Shown here one piece after another: positions 11,775 to 21,861 of a DNA stretch of 64,000 bases (positions within the stretch are counted from its first letter, which is position 1; each line of letters opens with the position of its first letter). The notes beneath the pieces are model-generated. The model worked only from the letters and a program-made list of their open reading frames with translations, did no database searches and was not told where the DNA came from. This stretch comes from Plasmopara viticola (Eukaryota; Oomycota; Peronosporomycetes; Peronosporales; Peronosporaceae): positions 372,001-436,000 of the forward strand of contig MBPM02000057.1 of assembly GCA_001695595.3 (NCBI GenBank). Reading direction: 5' to 3'. The position numbers were made by a program, and so were the translations under genes.

Positions 11775-12163
11775 GATCCTGCATTTACGGCTAAATGGAG
11801 CTACAAAGTGAACGACAGCTTCTTAACTTATGAGTAAGCAAGACATATCAAATATTAGCAAGCTAATCGATGCTACGAAAATTTTTGTAAGCTCTACTAC
11901 TCGTAGGTATGTTCCGACCGTGACGACTGTGACTTCAATAGACGAGTTCTTTGATAGGCAAAAAAAATTGTAGCAGGTGCAAATTCGTCTTATCGTGCTG
12001 TAGCTTGAAGTGAGGTGATCAATGAAAAAAACGATAGCACACTATTTAAAACTAGGATGTTGTAGAAACCTGCAAGACGTCTGCTGAATCAACATTGATT
12101 CACGATGGTGATGAAAGAAATAATGCGTTGAAGACGACGAATGTGCCGTAAACATGCACTACA
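11775..12163. other. Intergenic, nothing recognised
   Basis: AT-rich spacer after the retroelement; no repeat, RNA gene or coding frame is supported. Confidence 0.4.
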
Positions 12164-12610
12164 ATGGGCCAGCAAGAACCAGTAATGATATACAAACACT
12201 TTTTGAGGAGCGTGAAGTTCTCATCGTTCCAGAGAAGAGAGCTCAGCGGTAGTCTTGCACAAAAACACTACAGCAATTTTGAAGATTGGCAATTCTTTGC
12301 GCTTATTGTGCGAGACTTATCGAAATCGCGACAGATGCAATTTATCTTGGTATATGGTGTAAGTGAAGAAGACACTTCGAACAGGACATTTGGCTGTCGG
12401 TTTGAAGGGCGTCCCGCAATAATGGGTAGCCATACACGTGTTTATGTCGTCTGCAAAGGCGGCTCAACAGATTCGAAGTACGCTGGTGTCCGTGAGCGAT
12501 CAAAAGGATTATACACGACACTGACAGAGGCATATTCTCTCACTAGTGCTGAGCTGCCTAACACTAGACGATGCACCACTTTGAGCTTAAGACGTGTGCT
12601 GCTTATGTAA
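12164..12610 (+). CDS. Hypothetical 148-aa protein, unrecognised
   Basis: An ATG-initiated 148-residue frame carries no recognisable domain. Its middle, RQMQFILVYGVSEED, could be a single beta strand and loop, and the C-terminal third is serine/threonine/arginine-rich. There is no signal peptide and no transmembrane segment. It stands alone between a retroelement and the next gene, with AT-rich flanks. A gene fragment or a chance frame is as likely as a real gene. Confidence 0.25.
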   Translation: MGQQEPVMIYKHFLRSVKFSSFQRRELSGSLAQKHYSNFEDWQFFALIVRDLSKSRQMQFILVYGVSEEDTSNRTFGCRFEGRPAIMGSHTRVYVVCKGGSTDSKYAGVRERSKGLYTTLTEAYSLTSAELPNTRRCTTLSLRRVLLM

Positions 12611-13183
12611 TCGCGCTAACTGTTTTGCAGACGAAGGATCTGCATCGCTGCAAATATATCGCGAATCGCTGTCGGGGGAAATGCAAACTTTAAATCGATT
12701 TGAAGCTCGTACGCAAATTAGGCGCAAAAATTGAAGGGATCAGCAGCTTAAGTATATTGGCAGCGAAACAACAAATATTCATGCCATCACACTTTAATGA
12801 CTGCACGTCAAATCTCCTTCTTGTGTTGCAGACTGTCTAAACGGTGGAAGGTCGACGATAAAATACTACATTCTACGGTCTTGTATACAGGAAGATGGTG
12901 TTGAGTCTGGAGAGTCGTGATGTACGACCGTCAAAAGTATTATTGATAGAATGAAAAACAATTGCCGATTCGGTTTTCAATGTTATATTATTAAAACCCA
13001 TTTCTATCAGGGGCATTAATATCATATTTAGGATTATAATACTATTTGAGGCGTGGACGATTTTCCGTGCACTTTTTTGATTTTGTACCAATCTCGACAT
13101 TGCCTCGGGCCAAGTCCGATACTGGGCCTCCGCTATTCACAAGATTATCTCCATTCTCTGATTTAGATGTGCTACATCGGAAA
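12611..13183. other. Upstream region of the coiled-coil gene
   Basis: The frame of the downstream gene stays open from about 13040, so a spliced upstream exon may exist. No clear donor-acceptor pair was found. The rest is AT-rich without recognisable features. Confidence 0.3.
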
Positions 13184-13813
13184 ATGGAAATTTTTTATGA
13201 AGACAAGTTGATAGACGCCTTTGACACCCCAGAGCCTAATGTTCCGGCGCATTCAAAGTCTCCTGTCACTTTATCGCAGGTTAGGGATATGAATGCTGAA
13301 CCACCGATGCGGCCCAACGTGACTTCAACACTGCATCCACAGTACGATGATAAGCCAATTGAAGCTGCTCTAGTGCCAATGTCTATGGTGACACAGCACA
13401 GTAAAGAGATTGAGGCGGATGAGATGCGACAATGTCCTGTCCGACTGAATCGAGAGGAATTGATGTCGGAGGAAGATTTGCAGACACATAGACAGCAAAT
13501 TGAGCGCGACGTGCGTGTGTACCAACAGCAAGTTGACCGTGTGGCTCAAGCTTTGGCGAGAGAAACTCCGCATCAGATTCAAGAGCGCAAAAAGCGTAAG
13601 GATAAGCGACTGGAGAGGCAAGAACAGCGACACGAGGCCATCAAGACACGCATGCAGCGTGATGTGGAGCGGTTGGAGGAGCGGGAAGAGCGAAGGACTC
13701 GATTACAAACGAGAAACCATCATGAGCGCGAAAGCCAGTCTCCCAGTAGTGACTTCGAGAGTTGTAAAGATCTTAGACGGGGTAATCAAAATAAAGACCG
13801 ACTGGGTGTATGA
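13184..13813 (+). CDS. Charged coiled-coil protein, 209 aa or longer
   Basis: I chose the ATG at 13184; the frame is open upstream to 13040, and residues there (FDFVPISTLPRAKSD) look coding, so the true N-terminus may lie in an unseen exon. The first 90 residues are acidic/proline-rich and probably disordered. From about residue 90 the chain is a long charged helix (EEDLQTHRQQIERDV; QERKKRKDKRLERQEQRHE; RDVERLEEREERR) with heptad-like spacing, typical of a coiled coil. The C-terminus is serine-rich. No family is recognised, and a structural or cytoskeletal role is only a guess. It converges with the aminopeptidase gene: 23 bp separate the stop codons. Confidence 0.6.
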   Translation: MEIFYEDKLIDAFDTPEPNVPAHSKSPVTLSQVRDMNAEPPMRPNVTSTLHPQYDDKPIEAALVPMSMVTQHSKEIEADEMRQCPVRLNREELMSEEDLQTHRQQIERDVRVYQQQVDRVAQALARETPHQIQERKKRKDKRLERQEQRHEAIKTRMQRDVERLEEREERRTRLQTRNHHERESQSPSSDFESCKDLRRGNQNKDRLGV

Positions 13814-13836
13814 GTTGTAGCAGTATTTGTAAACAG

Positions 13837-16019
13837 TTACAGCAATGCCAGGGGTTTTGTTTCACGAACAAGGTAAGCTAATGACTCCGTATGGTCTTTT
13901 AGCAGCGGCTGCAAATTGTCATACACATCTTTATGGTACGCGTTCAGCCATTCGATCTCATCAAGCGTAAGCAAGCTCATGTCGATGAGTTTCTGCTGGA
14001 TAGGAGCCATCGTAAGAGTCTCAAACTCACAAAAATCGCGGTCAAGTGGACTCTTGATATGAGACGCCTGGTACATTATTATCACGACATAAGTTAATCA
14101 ATTGTTCGCGAACAACAATGACAACAGAAAGGGGGATGTTGCTTAAACACACCTTTTTGGCAACCATAACACTTTCGATACGGATGCCAAACTTGCCATT
14201 TTCATAGTACCCAGGCTCATTACTGAGGATCATGCCATCTTGAATCTTAAGACCGTTCGGATTTAATCGGAATGACATCAACTGCAGAAATTCCAAGTCA
14301 GGATGAGACATCTGTAATAAACAACTAGAATGAACCTTTAACGTTCTACTCACCACACCCTTTTCGTGCACATTGAGAAATGCCCCGACGCCATGGCCAG
14401 TTCCGTGGCAGTAGTCCAGACCAGCCTGCCACAATGGAGTACGCGCGATGGCGTCAAGTCGGACCCCTTCAATTTTGTTTGGAAATACTGTCTTCGCTAG
14501 AGCAATATGTCCTTTTAATACGTGTGTAAAGCAAGCTTTTTCGTAAGCACTAGGTTGTCCAAAATGCAATGTCCGGGTCACATCCGTTGTGCCGTCCAGA
14601 TACTGAGCACCCGAATCGTTCAGGTACATGGCAGACGTCGACATCTTCGCACACTTGCCCCGCTTGGGCGAGTAGTGAATGATAGATCCATTGGCTCCGA
14701 TTGATGAAATAGTATCAAAGCTCAACGACAAATAACCCTTCATTTCTTTTCGAAATTGTTCCTGCTTGTCAGCGACAAGCACTTCATCCCACTGATCTTC
14801 ATTTCCAGCTTCCATCTCTTTTTCAAGCCAACTGAAGTACTTGACAAGAGCAGCGCCATCACGGACATGCGCTCGGCGCATTCCTTCAATCTCAACACCA
14901 TTTTTGATCGCCTTTTGTGCCATAACAATCGACGTGTCTTCTTTACGGCTTGCAGCGGGGATTGCCAAGAACACAGCGACGTTACACTGCGCAGGATCCA
15001 CCAAAATTTTCTTGTCTTTGTTCGCTGCGATAAAGGCAGATAATTTACTCAGCATACCGGAATAGGGTTTGCATTCCACGCCACTAGGACGCAAATGCTG
15101 TGTCACCTCATGTTGATTAGCAGCGTCTAGAAACAAAGTGGCCGCATCCCACGTCACAATAGCGTATGATGTACTGCAACAGCATGACATAAGTACAAAG
15201 ATATGGATAGTGCTTTAATCAGCTAATCATCACTCACACAACAGGATTGAACTCGACGTCGTTGCCGCGAATGTTGAAAAGCCAAGCAATATCGTCCAAC
15301 GCTGTGAGGACAATAGCGTCAGCTCCCTTGTCTTTCACAGCATTTCTCAAGCTTTCAAGCTTGTTAGTAACGGAGCAACCAGTGTGCTCGCTCGAAAGAA
15401 AAGTGACTTGAGAGGGGAGTACCGTTGGACGGTCCTTCCAAATGAGATCTACAAGGTTCTCGGTCTCGTGCAATGCAACGAGCTCGATTTTCGTCCCTTT
15501 AAGCACCTTCGCAAAGTTTCGAGCTGCTAGGACTGAAGTCAAGTGCGGATCAATGGCCACACAGCTGTCGTCAGGCAAATTTTGCTTGGCCCATTGCTCG
15601 ATAGAGGGCACACCCGGCTCCTCGTTTTTCATAAGCGTCCAGTCATCGCTAAGCTCCTGCTCTGCTTGCAGAAAATAGCGCCCATCGGTCCACATAAGGG
15701 CCTGAGTGTTTGTCACGAAAGCTGTACCGTTGGACCCCGTAAAGCCTGTAAGAAACTCACGTCGTTTGTGCGCATTTCCTACGTACTCGCTTTGATGCGC
15801 ATCCGCTGTGTCGACTAGAAAAGCGTGGAGCGGTCGACTTGAGAGCTCTGTTACTGCACTTTTTTCCGTCTTGCCTAGTAGGTGGCGAAGCGGCAATAGA
15901 CGCACAGTCGTGCAGCTCATGAGAGAGCGTAACTCACGTAACCTCTCGGCGGCCAACATGCTCGTTAGCAACAAGTGGGTGAAAATGAAGATCACAATTG
16001 GAAAAAAGGATAAAGTCAA
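13837..16019 (-). CDS. Xaa-Pro aminopeptidase (M24B, XPNPEP1/2 type)
   Basis: Four exons give about 663 aa: 16019-15238, 15173-14354, 14311-14153 and 14067-13837. The two N-terminal creatinase-like domains are recognised by DAHQSEY, GFTGSNGTAFV and MWTDGRYFLQAE, and DDIAWLFNIRG follows. The M24 pita-bread domain carries all metal ligands: DGTTDVTRT (two Asp), GTGHGVGAFLNVHE (His), NEPGYYE (Glu) and FETLT (Glu). The enzyme releases an N-terminal residue preceding proline. The first ATG gives a hydrophobic leader (FFPIVIFIFTHLLLTSML), which could be a signal peptide or anchor; an alternative Met about 20 residues later (MLAAERLREL) would give a cytosolic form like human XPNPEP1. Intron 2 is only 42 nt, in frame and free of stops, so retention would also yield an intact protein (677 aa). 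Confidence 0.93.
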
Positions 16020-16067
16020 TAAATTAAATACGTCTCGCTCTCAATTTCTTGCCTAAATTCTGCGACA

Positions 16068-18078
16068 TTATGATACGGCACAGGAAGTCTTGGAGTGGTC
16101 TCGGGGCATGAGGATCTGGTCCTTAGCCTGCGGGTAAGGTATTGTTTCCGGCTTGTGCTCTATGCTCCATCCCGTACGCGATGCAATCTCCTCGGCCAGC
16201 AGCCTCGCGATTTTAACGTGACCGCTGACGGAATACTGCATCATGGACGCATAGTCCTCCTTACCGAGACCCTTTTCTACCTGTCCACTACAAATTAGTT
16301 TCGACCTTATTGAGTCACAAGATTGTTTCAACAGCTCTTTATACCTTGATAAAGGTATAGTGCATCTTGTTGTCCTGCTTGCTGGCTTTGGAAATAGCTA
16401 CCTTGACAATTTCTTGCAGCTGAAGCGACACAAACTTGCGATTTGTGTCAGAATCTTCCAAGCTAATGCATCCATCATCATAGACCATGCAGAAAATGTG
16501 TGCGTTTGGGCGGTCTGTAAACCGTAGTCATTGTAACGTCTGCGATGACACGTCATAAATTATCTCCTATAAATTACTTACAAGAACGAACTTCCAACAA
16601 GAACGTTGCATAGCCCGTGATAAGGTCCGTTTCAGCGGATGCAGGAGGTGATAGGTCGTTGATGCCGAGATTTATTACCACGACGTCAGGTTGCCAGCTG
16701 GACATATCCCAATCTCCTGGTCGGGATGCGAGGGTATTTTTCCACAACGCAGGCATATTTGGGCCCCAATCTGCAGAGTTACTGTGTACGCCCTTGCTTT
16801 ACAGAGTACAGTGTCGCGATTCGTTAATAAAAAACACAGTACGAAACAAGAGGACATAATTACCCGCTCCAAGCCAGAACGTGCTCCTCTGCGTCAAACA
16901 TTCGCGCAGTAATACACGCGTAGCCGTTATAAACGTTTTCCATACGGCCCTTCATACCGAACAAGTTCTTGGCACTGCTAACTTTTCCCTCGTTACCAAA
17001 GCCGCACGTGTCCGAATCACCAATAAATTCCATTTTGCGTACGGGTTGAGGCTCTGGTTGATCCACAGGTAGAATTTCTGCAGTTTCTTCAATGATAAAC
17101 CCGTAGAATGTGCACACCTATGCCAATGCAAGCAATATCAATATCATGAAATCAATGCACCAGACCGCGCTTAATAACAACTCGCACTTTAAACGTTGAC
17201 ATCGCTCCTCGCATCTGCGGCTCAGTCCGCTTGCAAATTCGAATCGTATACTCTTGCTGGACGTTCAGGTTTGTCGCCACTGTTTGACAGTATCAGACGG
17301 CGTCAGCGAGTGCACCAAATCACCAACAATGATCGTCATTTCTATACCATCGCAGCAAGTTGCATTCAGTGACGCGCGAAGAATACAGTGCAGCTTGTTG
17401 TTTACAAACACGTTGAAGTAATTGCCTGGTAAATTGTTAAAGCAAGTACCGTCAGAGCGATCAATACACAAAACATCGGCATTAGGTCGGACGTCGGATG
17501 TCGGACGTCGGACCATGATGTGTTCAGTGCGTGGCATCTCTCAACTGGCCACATTGACTTCGTCACGCAGGCGTGATAACTCAGCATGATTCGATCACGT
17601 GCCTACTACAAAAATGCAAGTACGTACCATCTCCTTTAAGCCGGATTGCAACGCTTGTAGAGCCTCGCACCGAGATCTGGAACGCTACAGCGGGCCAGTC
17701 AAATTGTACTGTGCTAATTTTAGTCTTCCGGGAGGAGTGAGCGCCGTGGTGCAGCACGCGACCGGTGTATTTGATAAGGTCGCTTGCACAGGCCGGTATA
17801 AAGCGGAAGGAACCGTCCTTGTACTGCGTCACATCAAATTTGTACACATTTGGCGAGGCATCCGTCGGTCCATCATCGTCACCTACGGACGTTCCGCGTG
17901 AGATGGCGAACCCACGCACATTTGTCATACTCGCACGCGAATGGGAGCTGGGTAGCGACGCCATTGGTGAGGTTGGCATAGGGCTGTTGCCGCCTCGACT
18001 GTCTTCGCTGTACAGCCGAGATGAGCGGCGTCGCGTCATCCAGCGCCCTCGCGAAGAGGACGACTGTTCCTCCTCCAT
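16068..18078 (-). CDS. SGNH-hydrolase, CE2-like carbohydrate esterase
   Basis: Reconstructed exons are 18078-17628, 17425-17324, 17279-17188, 17117-16864, 16781-16582, 16514-16345 and 16280-16068 (about 493 aa). The start is the ATG at 18078. Residues 1-75 are serine/arginine-rich, probably disordered and without a signal peptide. A beta-rich CE2-type N-terminal domain ends with YTIRICKRTE and TFYGFII. The SGNH part has block I EFIGDSDTCGFG (nucleophile Ser in GDS), then AWSG, block III INLGINDLS with the Asn, and a C-terminal VSGHVKIARLLAEE. CE2 enzymes deacetylate sugars. The usual catalytic His of the DxHP-type block is not found at its expected place, where MMQYSVSGH is read, so activity is uncertain. 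Continuity between exons 2 and 3 needs a 44-nt intron (17280-17323), or else there is a frameshift. Confidence 0.8.
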
Positions 18079-18227
18079 TTGAAGCACTAGTACATTAAAT
18101 TACCATGTCATACATAATCCTACTTACGCCAGCATTTTTCGTAAAGAGAAAAATTGTTTCATCAAATGCGTCTTCCTACTAATAATTTTCAACACTATAA
18201 TTACAATTATGATACTAGTGTGGCAGT

Positions 18228-21200
18228 CTACTTCAAGTTGGTAATATTACCGGCTTCGACTTGTCGGGTAACATAACACTGCAGCCATTCGATAGTGCGC
18301 GAAGGTGTCTCTGCACCAGTACATTGTTATTAGTCGCTTGCAAATGTAATTAATTTTACTGCAGTCACACTTGCCTTGGCATCGGGCCAGCGATTCTTAG
18401 ACAGCTCCAATAAGCACAGGTTACGATATTCCTTCCACGTGGTCTGTAGCAGCAACAAAGAATGAAACAATAATTCCAAAGTATACAAAAGGATCATGTT
18501 CGTGCTTCTTACTGTGTCCGCTTGCATTTGAGCAACGTCTTTCTCGCTTTGGTACTTAGGGGCGACGTCGAACAGTTCGCTGATGACTTCAGGCTGTAGA
18601 TCCATCTCCTGCAACCGCATGTGGTCAAAAAGAAGCACTTCTACCAGAGAGTCTGCTACTATGCAGCACTTGGAGACTGAGTGAGTCGGACCTAAAAACC
18701 GAGACTCACCAAATACAGCGGGCGCAACACAATTCTGAACAAGTGCGTTCTTATCAGCCAATTCAAGCTTTTTTTTCTGATGTCGCATAGATAATGGTAT
18801 CGAGCATGGTGAACTTGTGCTTATAGGCCGTAGAAGCGGTGGCATTTGAGACAATAATAAACCGTGGCGACGGCCACGACGATACTTGCGAGCTCGTTTA
18901 CGAGATTGAAAACCCAGTGGCCAATGAGGCTTGGCAATAAAGCGATGGAAAGGCACTGATCTTTGTCCACTATCTTCATCTTGGTGATACATTCTTCTTC
19001 TTTCAGCTTCAGGGCCACTATCACTTGTGTCGTCACTATCATATGCACTACGATCTCCAAAGTCTTCGTCTTTTTTCCATACATCAAAAGTGGGGCTTCG
19101 CCTAGCATTTCGACGGCTAAGTGGGGCATTATCAAAGTCCTGATAGACTGAACAACATCCCTTCCACAAGACGATAAGGGAACGTGGCTGCTCGTTTTGT
19201 TCTAGCAATATTTCGCCTTTCCGATACCGTTTCCGTTCCGAGACTCCTACAATGTAACCAAGTTCACTTGTGCTTAGAAGACGAAAACCGCGTAATTGCT
19301 GCATAAAGGCAAAAACATCTTGATTTTTCTGAGATGTTACGGCCCGAATCGTCGCTTCATAATCACCCGGCCATAAAATTCCGATTTCAGCATTCTCGTC
19401 CGCGACAAGTGATGCTTGGGTCGAGATTGTGAAGCCAGCACAACCGAAAACTGAACCAGTTTCAACATGATGAGTTGTCACGGTCGAGTTAAAATCTGTG
19501 ACACCGAAATGTCGACGGATGCTAAGTCTCCCCCCTAGCAGCACATAAAAGTTTTGAGCATGAGTTTCTCCCAACAAGAACCGTTTTCCACAAGCCACCA
19601 CATCGTAGTCCATAACTTGTGCAACTCTGGTCAACATTTCACGAGAAAAATCTTGAAAAAACAAGAGCGTTTGCAGTCTCGCGACCACAGCACTAAGCAT
19701 CTCAGTGGAGCGCTCGGTTGGTGGACACGCCAATGCTAATTTATCAGGAGTAGGCTTACCAAACAAATGAGCGTACAGCCCGTCTTCTACTTCACTCGTG
19801 CTCAATGTGCCTTTACTGACTCGAGAAACCGGTGAAATCGATGCTAAGGTTGAGCTTGTGATTTGCTTGGAGTTCGTACTTCCAGTAGTCTGCAACGCTT
19901 TTTGGACACTTGATGGCTCGAAGAGTGCTTTTGTAGTGATCGCGCGCTTACTGTATTCACTTTGTGCTTGTGAAAAGTGCCCCATGCGTCGGTACATGAG
20001 TCCACGGTTCTGCAAGTATTTGTCATTATGTGGCTCAAATATCAAAGCCTGTGAAAGTGCTTCCAAAGCAAGGCTATCCTTGCCGAGCTTTAATCTAGCA
20101 ACACTAAGATTAAAAAAGGCTTCGTGCATTGAAGGATCAAGCTGAATACATGCGAGAAACTCGGCTTCAGCTCGCGCATGATTACCACAAATGTCGTACA
20201 GAGCTCCTCGAAGAAGTCGTGCTAGCTTTTCCAAATTTGCATTTGGAGTTCGTAACGCACGATCGCACTGTAAAATGGCCTCGTCGTATCGCTGTTCAAC
20301 GTACAACGAGTAAGCCTTTCCAACGACAAGGTCATGACCTAGTGCACGTGGATCAATGACAATGCAGTGATTAAGAAGAGGATCTTGCGGTACTGATCTA
20401 GGTGGTCCCACAATGTGCTTTTGCTCATAAAGATGTTGATCAATTCGCATCTGTAGCTCATGAGGTCGTGTGTAGATCAGTTGACTCACTTGCTTTGGTG
20501 AAGGTAGCGGAGGGATTGTCTTCTTCACGGTCGTTTGTCGGTTGAAGGACGAAGAAGAAGATAATTTGCACGTGTACGATGTTGACAATGTTCTTTCTGA
20601 ATATGATGGGTCAGTACCGAGTTGAACGCCAAGTACAGAGTGTGGAGTGGACTCAAGCTTAATTTTAAGCGTCTCGTGTTGCCGAAGACACTGTTTTCTT
20701 TGGTCAAGGCTAAGCTCTAATAGCATCTTTGATCGATCAAATTGAACTGCACTTGGTCGAGTGTTTGGTGCTTCGGTAATTGGCAGCCGCTTTGTCCCGG
20801 AAGCTGAGCCCAATGGAATCAGACCAGCAATCTCAATGTCTTGTTGCCCTTTTTGTGGTGTTACAGACATCCGAGATAAAATGTGGTTGGAAGCTTTGCT
20901 CTCGTGGTCATCATGGGACGACCCTCGACATCGAGAAAGCTCATTCTGTGCTAGCGTAAATGATCGCAAGAGTTTGGTGATTCGGTCGGTCATTGCGTCA
21001 GGTGCAAGTTGTCCTTCGAAGTATCCGCAAACTCCTCCTTGCTGGAGTGCCCGAGCCAGCAGCTTTTGTGCTTCGAGATCGGTACTAAAAGATGGAGCGA
21101 CAACCGCTGCAACAGGAGTTCGAAAACACGTACGCTTCATTTCTTCCAAAAACCTCAGTGCAGAACTGGCTGCTGCCGTTTGATCATGACCAATTTCCAA

Positions 21201-21599
21201 TCGCAGCATTACAAAATCAATTTGAAACAGCGCCAGTAATGCAAAAGCCCGTTCGTTGCTTGGCGCTACGAAAATTTCAAAGCGCTGCTCGAGCTCATCA
21301 GCAAGGTTCTCACGCCGCATCAGGTCTGGATCTACCAGCAAAATTCGATAGTGACTATTCGTCAATGGATCAAGCACTACTGTCCGATTTTCAAGACCGT
21401 GCTGAAACCCTCGTGTCCGTCGATCGACCTGCAGGGCGCGACTTTTCTTGATTTTCGTCAAAAAGCGCTTACCAGCCGTCGTTAATTGCGTATTAAAGAT
21501 CGCTTCATTAGGACGTGATTTTGGATGGACTGGAATGTTTGAACGTGTTTTCACGTTTGCCCCAACCCGTAGCTTGGCGGCAAACGCGCTGGGAAGCAT
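18228..21599 (-). CDS. Receiver-like/TPR/double cyclic-nucleotide-binding protein, about 1,080 aa
   Basis: A 3.1-kb first exon (21599-18513) is followed by exons 18443-18371 and 18310-18228; the end reads TIEWLQCYVTRQ and so on to TNLK. Residues about 83-215 resemble a CheY-like receiver (RILLVDPDLMRRENLA), but the phospho-acceptor position reads FVMLRLEI with no Asp, so phosphotransfer is unlikely. Residues about 425-550 contain three TPR-like helical pairs (ARAEAEFLACIQLDP; FFNLSVARLKLGKDSLALE). Residues about 640-750 form a first cyclic-nucleotide-binding-like domain (LLFFQDFSREML; TGSVFG). A second, about 770-1000, has LLEQNEQPRSLIVLWKG and AVFGESRF but is split by a charged 130-residue insertion. 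The FGEL-type phosphate cassette is degenerate in both, so ligand binding is uncertain. It is likely a cytosolic scaffold or sensor, possibly flagellar (inference). Confidence 0.85.
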
Positions 21600-21861
21600 T
21601 GATGCAAATGCAGACCTTGCAGAAAGAGTAAGTAAATGAGCTGAATTGGAACAGCTTTAGGAAAGCGCTTAAAATTAGCAACCGCCATATGCGAAACTTT
21701 GTAGTCAATTGTCTGTTTCGACGACAAAGACAATAAATGCGACAATAGCTTAATTTAGTGGCGTCCCCTTGGCGTCACGGAACATGTCGTCATTTTGCTA
21801 TTGGAATTCTAACGAGTTCAGCTCTTGGAGTACAAATGCTAATAGATAACCAAGAGCTGCA
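21600..21861. promoter_or_regulatory. Shared 262-bp divergent promoter region
   Basis: This separates the start codons of the TPR/cNMP-binding gene (minus) and the Kelch-MORN gene (plus). TCATTTTG at 21790-21797 fits the oomycete initiator core, about 65-72 nt upstream of the plus-strand ATG. Co-regulation of the pair is inferred from geometry only. Confidence 0.45.
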
